NCBI GenBank assembly: GCA_028712015.1
Contig: JAQTRB010000083.1
Coordinates: 1 to 6,910, forward strand
Direction: 5' to 3'
Length of the DNA: 6,910 nt
Source: Syntrophales bacterium
GTDB lineage: Bacteria > Desulfobacterota > Syntrophia > Syntrophales > UBA5619
The translations under genes were made by a program, and so were the position numbers. Below the pieces are notes generated by a model that saw only the letters and a list, made by a program, of their open reading frames with translations, had not been told where the DNA came from and searched no databases. Below are positions 1 through 4,895 of the stretch, in pieces (position 1 is the first letter of the stretch; each line of letters opens with the position of its first letter).

Positions 1-839
1 TGAAATATCAGTTGCGAAACGGAGACAGGGTGGAAATCATCACGCAGACCGGCCATCACCCCAGCAAGGATTGGCTGAAATATGTGGTGACTTCCCGCGC
101 CATCGCGAAGATTCGCAACTGGGTCAAAACCGAGGAACGAAAGAAGAGCGTCACGTTGGGCAAGGACCTTCTCGAGAAGGAGTTTAAAAAACAACATCTG
201 AAATTTGGACAGATCGCGAAATCCGATGAAATGAAAGAGGTGTTCAAGGAGTACCACATCGATTCGCTGGAAGACCTGATGGCCTTCGTCGGATTCGGCA
301 GATTGTCCGCGAAGCACGTGGCGCACCATTTTCTTCCAGACGAAGATTCCCCCAAAGAGGGACCATCCGAGCGGACGAAGAGAAAAGACGGAGAAGCGGC
401 GCCGATCGGCATATCGCTGACGGGGATCGACGACATCATGGTCCGTTTCGGAAAGTGCTGCGATCCGATCCCGGGGGATGAGATTGTCGGTTACATTTCC
501 CGCGGACGCGGAATCACGGTTCATTCGACGCATTGCAAACATGTTCGGGACATGATGGATACTGAACGTCTCGTCGACGTCCAGTGGAACATTCGTGAAA
601 AAAGAGACTATACGGTTCGGATGAAAATCATCTGTTACGACAAGAAGGGAGCCCTTGCCGATATCAGCGCCGCGATCTCTTCTCTGGACGTGAACATTAC
701 CCATGCGGAGATCAATGCGCCACAGGACGGACAGGCCCGATGCGAATTCGGAATCAGCGTTGCCGACCTGAATCAGTTCAACAGGATCGTAGCGGCGATC
801 CGGCGGTTGCCGGAGGTGATCTCCGTGGAGAGGTTGTGA
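1..839 (+). CDS. Rel/RelA/SpoT-family (p)ppGpp synthetase/hydrolase, C-terminal part (5' end outside window)
   Basis: This is the regulatory C-terminal half of the stringent-response enzyme that makes and/or degrades (p)ppGpp in the cytoplasm. The reading frame is open from base 3 (K-Y-Q-L-R-N-G-D), so the TTG at base 12 is internal and the gene begins upstream of the window. Visible in order: the end of the TGS domain (RNGDRVEIITQTGHHPSKDW), a helical segment (about residues 25-105 counted from base 12), a charged linker (about 108-130), the conserved cysteine/zinc-finger-like domain with adjacent cysteines (456-461) followed by HSTHCKHV, and a C-terminal ACT domain (about the last 75 residues) ending at TGA 837-839. 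The cysteine pair and His-Cys cluster are intact. The hydrolase and synthetase domains are not visible, so RelA, SpoT and bifunctional Rel cannot be told apart. Family assignment is secure. Confidence 0.95.
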   Translation, partial: KYQLRNGDRVEIITQTGHHPSKDWLKYVVTSRAIAKIRNWVKTEERKKSVTLGKDLLEKEFKKQHLKFGQIAKSDEMKEVFKEYHIDSLEDLMAFVGFGRLSAKHVAHHFLPDEDSPKEGPSERTKRKDGEAAPIGISLTGIDDIMVRFGKCCDPIPGDEIVGYISRGRGITVHSTHCKHVRDMMDTERLVDVQWNIREKRDYTVRMKIICYDKKGALADISAAISSLDVNITHAEINAPQDGQARCEFGISVADLNQFNRIVAAIRRLPEVISVERL

Positions 840-881
840 GGATCACGACGAATAACGGGAATCTTCTGAAGCGGATTCAAA

Positions 882-911
882 TTGACAGGCACCGGCCGTT
901 TACTGTATGAA
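882..911 (+). promoter_or_regulatory. Candidate sigma70-type promoter for the amidase gene
   Basis: A perfect -35 hexamer TTGACA (882-887) is followed after 18 bp by TATGAA (906-911; four of six bases match TATAAT). It lies in the 102-bp gap after the rel stop codon and predicts a start near 918, about 25 nt before the preferred amidase start. It would let the amidase, rdgB and the tRNA be expressed apart from rel. Seen by pattern only; a long spacer and an imperfect -10 keep confidence moderate. Confidence 0.45.
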
Positions 912-941
912 AAACGAATTATGCAAGGAAGAAAAAAGGAA

Positions 942-1655
942 ATGATGGCATTCATGAACGGACGGGTCCTGAAATACGGAATATTCACACTGATCATGCT
1001 GATTACGGGGATGATCCCTATGGCCGGATTCGGGGTGCAGCGACCAAATCCATACGTGATCCTGCTCGATCCGGCGCATGGGGGAGCGGATACCGGTGTC
1101 TTGACGGACAAACTGCGCGAGAAGGATCTGACCCTAAACATCGCCCTTCTGCTGCGCGACGAGGGGAAAAAAATACCTGATTTCCAATTCCGGCTGATCC
1201 GTTCGGCGGACAGATCCCTGTCGATTGCGGAGAGGATTGCGATCGCCGGGACAGCGAAAGCGGACTGTATCCTCAGCATTCATGTCAATTCCGGTTTCGG
1301 TAAGAAGGCAACCGGTTATGAGGTCTATTTCCCCGGATTTCAGCAACCCGCCACAAGCGAAGATCAGCCGACGATCCTCAGAGACATGGCCCGCAACAAA
1401 ACACTCAACGATTCCGTCAGGCTCGCGCAGAAGATGCAGGCAGGACTGGAAGCGGTATTTCCCCGAAAGGGACGAGGCCTGCGCGATGCGCCACATCCTT
1501 TGTTGGAGAGTGTGAACATCCCCGGCGTGGTGGTTGAAATCGCATTTGCCACCCACCCGGACGATCGAAAAAAAATGACCGAGCCGGAAACGCAAAAGGC
1601 CGTTGCGCGAGCGCTGCTGAGGGGGCTTCAGGATTATTTCCGGAAGATGCCGTAG
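942..1655 (+). CDS. N-acetylmuramoyl-L-alanine amidase (Amidase_3 family), exported
   Basis: This is a zinc-dependent peptidoglycan amidase that cuts the bond between N-acetylmuramic acid and L-alanine, in the periplasm or cell wall. From ATG 942 it has 237 residues. An N-terminal signal peptide or anchor (about residues 8-30, GRVLKYGIFTLIMLITGM) is followed directly by the Amidase_3 domain. The expected zinc ligands are visible: H46 in LLDPAHGGAD, E60 in REKDL and H114 in LSIHVNSG; E199 in VVVEIAF is the expected catalytic glutamate. The first motif has Ala where DPGHGG is usual. No AMIN, SPOR or LysM domain is present, so this is a minimal amidase. The start is uncertain: ATG 942, 945 and 954 are all in frame behind purine-rich AAGGA stretches (925-941). 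A TTG at 882 is less likely because it forms part of a TTGACA box. Whether the protein is released or stays membrane-anchored cannot be decided. Confidence 0.9.
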   Translation: MMAFMNGRVLKYGIFTLIMLITGMIPMAGFGVQRPNPYVILLDPAHGGADTGVLTDKLREKDLTLNIALLLRDEGKKIPDFQFRLIRSADRSLSIAERIAIAGTAKADCILSIHVNSGFGKKATGYEVYFPGFQQPATSEDQPTILRDMARNKTLNDSVRLAQKMQAGLEAVFPRKGRGLRDAPHPLLESVNIPGVVVEIAFATHPDDRKKMTEPETQKAVARALLRGLQDYFRKMP

Positions 1656-1730
1656 CCTTTGAAATGATGGGTGCCGTGACTGGACGCGTTCAGGGATATG
1701 CGGCTTGTGCGGAGATCGGAAAGGATCATT

Positions 1731-1736
1731 GGAGGA
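1731..1736 (+). promoter_or_regulatory. Shine-Dalgarno sequence deciding a CTG start for rdgB
   Basis: GGAGGA lies 7 nt before CTG 1744, ideal spacing. No ATG or GTG is suitably placed. The alternatives are TTG 1729, with a weaker AAAGGA 3 nt upstream, and TTG 1705. The start at CTG matches the usual beginning of the family (M-K-R-I-V-F-A-S-R-N). Confidence 0.6.
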
Positions 1737-1743
1737 CGACCAT

Positions 1744-2337
1744 CTGAAGAGAATCGTGTTTGCCTCCAGAAATCGGGGAAAGATCGATGAAATTCGAACG
1801 ATGCTGACCGACGTCGGCATCGACGTCGGTTCGTTGAATGATTATCCGGATATTCCCGAAATCATCGAAGACGGGAAAAGCTTTCTGGAAAACGCGCTGA
1901 TCAAGGCCAAAACCGTCGCGGAGGCAACGGGGAGAACCGTTCTTGCCGACGATTCGGGACTCGAGGTGGATGCCCTGGGCGGAGCGCCGGGGATCTATTC
2001 GGCGCGCTATGCCGGTCAAGACGCGGATGATGGGAGCAACATTCGCCGTTTGCTAAATGAGCTCAAGGGCGTTCCTCCGGAAAAAAGGGGGGCCCTGTTC
2101 CGTTGTGTCCTTGTCCTCTATTCTCCAGCGAACGGCCGTATGGAAACCTTCGAGGGGCGTTGGCTGGGGATCATCGCGGATAGACCCGTCGGTCGCGGTG
2201 GATTCGGGTATGATCCGATCTTTATCCTTCCTGATTTGGGGGTGACGGTCGCCGAGCTTTCTTCCGAGGCGAAGAACCGCATCAGCCATCGGGGACAGGC
2301 CATCGCAAAGCTGAAGGAAAGATTTGCCAGGAAATGA
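1744..2337 (+). CDS. rdgB: RdgB/HAM1-family XTP/dITP pyrophosphatase
   Basis: This cytoplasmic house-cleaning enzyme hydrolyses non-canonical purine nucleoside triphosphates (dITP, ITP, XTP) to monophosphate and pyrophosphate, keeping deaminated bases out of DNA and RNA. From CTG 1744 the protein has 197 residues, the usual length for bacterial RdgB. Family motifs run along the whole chain: FASRNRGKIDEI (6-17), a substrate-binding loop; FLENALIKA (47-55); VLADDSGLEVDAL (66-78), containing the catalytic/metal aspartate pair; GAPGIYSARYAG (80-91); GGFGYDPIF (152-160); and SHRGQA (181-186). All expected key residues appear intact. It lies 88 bp after the amidase and 17 bp before tRNA-Pro on the same strand, so it is probably co-transcribed with both. 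The unusual point is the start codon; TTG 1729 (202 residues) or TTG 1705 (210 residues) would only add a non-conserved N-terminal extension. Confidence 0.95.
   Translation: MKRIVFASRNRGKIDEIRTMLTDVGIDVGSLNDYPDIPEIIEDGKSFLENALIKAKTVAEATGRTVLADDSGLEVDALGGAPGIYSARYAGQDADDGSNIRRLLNELKGVPPEKRGALFRCVLVLYSPANGRMETFEGRWLGIIADRPVGRGGFGYDPIFILPDLGVTVAELSSEAKNRISHRGQAIAKLKERFARK
1807..1830 (+). repeat. Perfect 10-bp inverted repeat inside rdgB
   Basis: ACCGACGTCG (1807-1816) and its exact complement CGACGTCGGT (1821-1830) are separated by GCAT. The mRNA could form a GC-rich hairpin with a 4-nt loop about 60 nt after the start codon. The DNA encodes the near-repeat T-D-V-G-I-D-V-G, so it may be only a by-product of protein sequence. 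Each arm also contains the self-complementary CGACGTCG. Confidence 0.6.
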
Positions 2338-2354
2338 TGTGACCCGCCAGAAAA

Positions 2355-2431
2355 CGGGGCGTAGCGCAGCCCGGTAGCGCGCCTGCTTTGGGAGCAGGAT
2401 GCCGTAGGTTCAAATCCTACCGCCCCGACCA
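2355..2431 (+). tRNA. tRNA-Pro (anticodon UGG)
   Basis: A full cloverleaf can be drawn. The acceptor stem pairs CGGGGCG (2355-2361) with CGCCCCG (2421-2427), followed by discriminator A and an encoded CCA (2429-2431). The D stem pairs GCGC with GCGC (2364-2367 and 2377-2380). The anticodon stem pairs CCTGC with GCAGG around the loop TTTGGGA, giving anticodon TGG (2389-2391). The variable loop is short (5 nt), and the T arm pairs GTAGG with CCTAC around TTCAAAT. The anticodon reads CCA and, by wobble, other CCN codons. It begins 17 bp after the rdgB stop with no clear promoter of its own, so it is probably processed from the upstream transcript. Confidence 0.98.
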
Positions 2432-2439
2432 TCATCTGA

Positions 2440-2467
2440 TTTTGAAATCATTGGAATGATTTCAAAA
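2440..2467. repeat. Perfect 13-bp inverted repeat at the convergent gene ends, possible two-way terminator
   Basis: TTTTGAAATCATT (2440-2452) and AATGATTTCAAAA (2455-2467) are exact complements around GG. The repeat begins 8 bp after the tRNA and covers the stop codon and last codons of the mutase gene, exactly where the two transcription units meet. It could stop transcription in both directions. However, the stem is AT-rich, and the U run lies on the 5' side with the A run on the 3' side in either direction, the reverse of a standard intrinsic terminator. Termination is therefore unproven. Confidence 0.6.
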
Positions 2468-3803
2468 CAACGTTCAGTACCCGTTCGATCTCGTGCCGAA
2501 TCGCGGAAAGACGTTCTTCGTTGGCAGCTTCAAAACGCAAGACCAGAACGGGTTGCGTGTTGGACGCCCGCAGAAGTCCCCATCCGTCGCCGAAGGGGAC
2601 CCGAACGCCGTCGATATCGATGATGCGATGGGTTTTTCTGTAGTGTTCGCGGACGGCCTCCACAACGGCGAACTTGATCTCATCCGGGCAATCGATGCGA
2701 ATTTCGGGCGTGCTGAAGGTTCGCGGGACGTCGGAAAGCAGATCGCTCAGCCTCTTTCCGGTTTCGGAGAGAATCTCCAACAGTCGGACGGAAGCATAAA
2801 TCGCGTCATCAAATCCGAAATAACGGTCTGCGAAGAAGATATGGCCGCTCATTTCTCCGGCCAACAGGGCGTTCTCCACTTTCATCTTTTCCTTGATCAA
2901 CGAATGGCCTGCCTTCCACATGATGGCCCGTCCGCCGTTCGCGGCGATGTCGTCGTATAACGTCTGCGAACATTTGATCTCCCCGATGATGGCTGCGCCG
3001 GGATTCGCCTTTAAGATGAAGCGGGAGAAGAGCAGCAGAAGCTGATCTCCCCAGAGGACATCACCGTGATCGGTGATCACGCCGATACGATCGGCGTCTC
3101 CGTCGAAGGCGATACCGGCTTCGGCCTTCTCGCGAACGACCAGCCGTTTCAGCTCAATGAGGTTCTCCGGAATCGTAGGATCCGGGAAATGATTGGGGAA
3201 GCGTCCGTCTGGATCGCAAAAGATGTCGGTTACGACGCATCCGTAGCGTTTGAACAGCGGAAGGGCGAAAAATCCACCGACGCCGTTGCCGCCGTCGACG
3301 ACGATCCGGGGTCCCGATTTGACCTTGACGTGGTCGAAAAGATAATCCTCATAACATCCGGCAATTTCAGCTTTGGTCCGTTTCCCCGCTCCGTCGAGAT
3401 AATCTCCATTTTCGATGATCTTCCGGAGTTCTTGGATCTGCTGCCCGAAGATTGTGTCCGGCCCGATGCAGATCTTGAAACCGTTGAAATCCGGCGGATT
3501 GTGACTTCCCGTTACCATGACACCGCCGTCCGTCTGAAAATGGCGTATGGCAAAGTAGAGCATTGGAGTTGCGCAGAGGCCGATGTCGATTACATCGACA
3601 CCCGCGGAGCGGATGCCCCCGCCGACGGCATCCTGATAAACTTCGGAACTAAGGCGACAATCCCGTCCCAGAACCATCGTCTTTACGCCGTGACGCACCG
3701 CATAGACGCCGATCGCCCGTCCCAGCAGATAGACAAAATCAGGGGTCAGATCCTTGTCAACAACACCTCGGACATCGTATTCACGAAATACTTCCGGATT
3801 CAT
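2448..3803 (-). CDS. Phosphomannomutase/phosphoglucomutase (alpha-D-phosphohexomutase family)
   Basis: This enzyme interconverts hexose 6-phosphates and 1-phosphates (mannose and/or glucose), feeding sugar nucleotide synthesis for lipopolysaccharide, exopolysaccharide or storage sugar. From ATG 3803 it has 451 residues, about the normal length of the bacterial PMM/PGM group. The N-terminus F-R-E-Y-D-V-R-G is typical. Key motifs are present: the phosphoserine loop TGSHNP (catalytic Ser100), the metal loop DGDADR (234-239), the sugar-binding loop GEMSGH (316-321), and the C-terminal phosphate-binding RASNTQP (412-418). GEMSGH agrees with a PMM/PGM of the AlgC/ManB type rather than GlmM, but substrate preference cannot be read with certainty. 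The alternative start GTG 3809 is less likely because the Shine-Dalgarno sequence overlaps it. It is the last gene of the minus-strand operon, 7 bp after its neighbour. Confidence 0.93.
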   Translation of the reverse strand: MNPEVFREYDVRGVVDKDLTPDFVYLLGRAIGVYAVRHGVKTMVLGRDCRLSSEVYQDAVGGGIRSAGVDVIDIGLCATPMLYFAIRHFQTDGGVMVTGSHNPPDFNGFKICIGPDTIFGQQIQELRKIIENGDYLDGAGKRTKAEIAGCYEDYLFDHVKVKSGPRIVVDGGNGVGGFFALPLFKRYGCVVTDIFCDPDGRFPNHFPDPTIPENLIELKRLVVREKAEAGIAFDGDADRIGVITDHGDVLWGDQLLLLFSRFILKANPGAAIIGEIKCSQTLYDDIAANGGRAIMWKAGHSLIKEKMKVENALLAGEMSGHIFFADRYFGFDDAIYASVRLLEILSETGKRLSDLLSDVPRTFSTPEIRIDCPDEIKFAVVEAVREHYRKTHRIIDIDGVRVPFGDGWGLLRASNTQPVLVLRFEAANEERLSAIRHEIERVLNVVLKSFQ

Positions 3804-3806
3804 ACA

Positions 3807-3812
3807 CACCTC
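3807..3812 (-). promoter_or_regulatory. Shine-Dalgarno sequence of the mutase gene, overlapping the previous stop codon
   Basis: On the minus strand the bases read TGAGGTGTGTATG. The TGA stop of the upstream gene (3813-3811) shares bases with GAGG, which sits 5 nt before ATG 3803. This favours ATG over GTG 3809 and suggests translational coupling. Confidence 0.65.
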
Positions 3813-4851
3813 ATGGCCGAATCAGGGCTTCAAGGCGGACATGGGAGCGAACCATCTTTTCGATCAGGTCGATCTTTCCCGAATCATCTTTCGTCGGCAG
3901 CGCTTCCATTCCCTCGATTTGTCTTGCGATTTCATAGGTGTCGACCGATACCAGCAGAAGAGGAATCTCCAATTTCAACGCTTTCGCGACAAGCTCCTGC
4001 GGTGGAGAAACATTGTTGGTCAGGATGACGGCTGCCGCTTGGCTGTCCAGAGCGGCGACAATCATGTCGCTCCGGTCGCCACTGGTGATGACCACTTTGT
4101 CCTCCGCCTGGAAAAGAGGATTATCGAGTGCTAAGGTTGCAGACATCGAGCCGATGAATATGTGCTTGACGATCCGGGAAAGCGCTTTCTCGCCTGTAAT
4201 GATCTTCGCAAACAGGCGATCAGCCAGATAGCCTACCGTATAGTAGGAAAGTTCCTTACAATAGGGGATAACTCCCAAAACATTAACACCCCGCTGAACC
4301 AGCCTCGGAAGGCGCGTATCGCAAAAATCGGCGAGATGGTCCACCTTATTGATGATAACGCCCTTGCAGGGGACATCACCAAGCGCAACATATTTTTGAA
4401 GAAAGAGGAGATCATCGAGGATGGCGTCCTCTTCGCCGCTTGCGACCACGATCAGTTGGGCGTCAAGTGTTTTGGCGATCGACAGCGCGTCCAGATGCAC
4501 GGAGACGCCGTAGGCGATGTCCTTTCCACACTCCGCGAAGAAGATTTCCTTCCCCATGCCGACGCTCTGTAGAAGTTCATGCAGCTTTTCCTGTGTTCCC
4601 TCCTCGTCCAGCATGTAGAGAAGCTTGGAGTGGTGGAAACCGATGCTCATCTCCTCGGGATTATCATCCAGATCGAAGATATTCGTGACCAGCGCGGCGT
4701 CATAATCCCATAGCCTCTTCTTGCGGTAGAGGAATCTTTCACCGAACGGTTTGATGTAGCCGATCTTGAGATTCAGCGCCTTTGCAAGGCCGATGATAAT
4801 GCTCGTTTTGCCCGCGCCGGGACGCAGCGATGTCACCACGTATTTGTCCAT
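3811..4851 (-). CDS. P-loop (BioD-like) plus DRTGG domain protein, resembling the N-terminal part of phosphotransacetylase
   Basis: The exact function is unknown. The 346-residue protein has an N-terminal dethiobiotin-synthetase-like P-loop NTPase domain (about 1-210) and a C-terminal DRTGG domain (about 215-330). The P-loop is SLRPGAGKTS (8-17), keeping GKT but lacking the usual Gly/Ala at the first position. Also visible are GYIKPFGE (31-38), FFAECGKD (104-111), LIVVASGEEDAILDD (133-147) and GVIINKV (164-170); the DRTGG signature is represented by ITSGDRSDMI (255-264). The same pair of domains forms the regulatory N-terminal region of long Pta proteins such as that of E. coli, but the catalytic PTA_PTB domain is absent. 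It lies 35 bp after a CoA-transferase gene, so a sensing or regulatory role in acetyl-CoA/acetate metabolism is plausible but inferred. ATG 4851 is preferred to GTG 4860 because AAAGGTG is well placed for ATG and overlaps the GTG. Confidence 0.85.
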   Translation of the reverse strand: MDKYVVTSLRPGAGKTSIIIGLAKALNLKIGYIKPFGERFLYRKKRLWDYDAALVTNIFDLDDNPEEMSIGFHHSKLLYMLDEEGTQEKLHELLQSVGMGKEIFFAECGKDIAYGVSVHLDALSIAKTLDAQLIVVASGEEDAILDDLLFLQKYVALGDVPCKGVIINKVDHLADFCDTRLPRLVQRGVNVLGVIPYCKELSYYTVGYLADRLFAKIITGEKALSRIVKHIFIGSMSATLALDNPLFQAEDKVVITSGDRSDMIVAALDSQAAAVILTNNVSPPQELVAKALKLEIPLLLVSVDTYEIARQIEGMEALPTKDDSGKIDLIEKMVRSHVRLEALIRP

Positions 4852-4857
4852 CGATAT

Positions 4858-4864
4858 CACCTTT
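4858..4864 (-). promoter_or_regulatory. Shine-Dalgarno sequence deciding ATG 4851
   Basis: AAAGGTG on the minus strand ends 6 nt before ATG 4851. The in-frame GTG at 4860 lies inside this element, so it is unlikely to be the true start. Confidence 0.65.
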
Positions 4865-4877
4865 CTGATTCCGAAGG

Positions 4878-4895
4878 CGGGGAGGTTTATCCCCG
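4878..4895 (-). other. Short GC hairpin at the stop codon of the CoA-transferase gene
   Basis: CGGGG and CCCCG can pair around an 8-nt loop that contains the TAA stop codon (4889-4887). There is no following U run, so it is not a terminator. It may affect mRNA stability between the first two operon genes, or mean nothing. Confidence 0.25.

Noticed and set aside
1656..1743. Promoter in the 88-bp gap before rdgB
   Set aside because: A TTGAAA-like hexamer near 1658 has no acceptable -10 at proper spacing. The gap shows only ribosome-binding signals.
1134..1820. A 228-residue minus-strand reading frame across the amidase and rdgB genes
   Set aside because: It is antisense to two well-supported genes and shows no recognisable motif.
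2118..2435. A 105-residue minus-strand reading frame containing VGFEPTASCSQSRRATGLRYAP
   Set aside because: It is the antisense translation of the tRNA-Pro gene plus rdgB. This peptide is a familiar artefact in databases from mis-called tRNA-Pro genes.
2355..2467. tRNA-Pro 3' end as an integration site for a mobile element
   Set aside because: No integrase gene and no second copy of the tRNA 3' end are visible. Both flanks are ordinary chromosomal genes.
3066..4028. A 320-residue plus-strand reading frame
   Set aside because: It lies opposite two conserved genes (mutase and DRTGG protein) and crosses their junction. It has no family signature and is best seen as a shadow.
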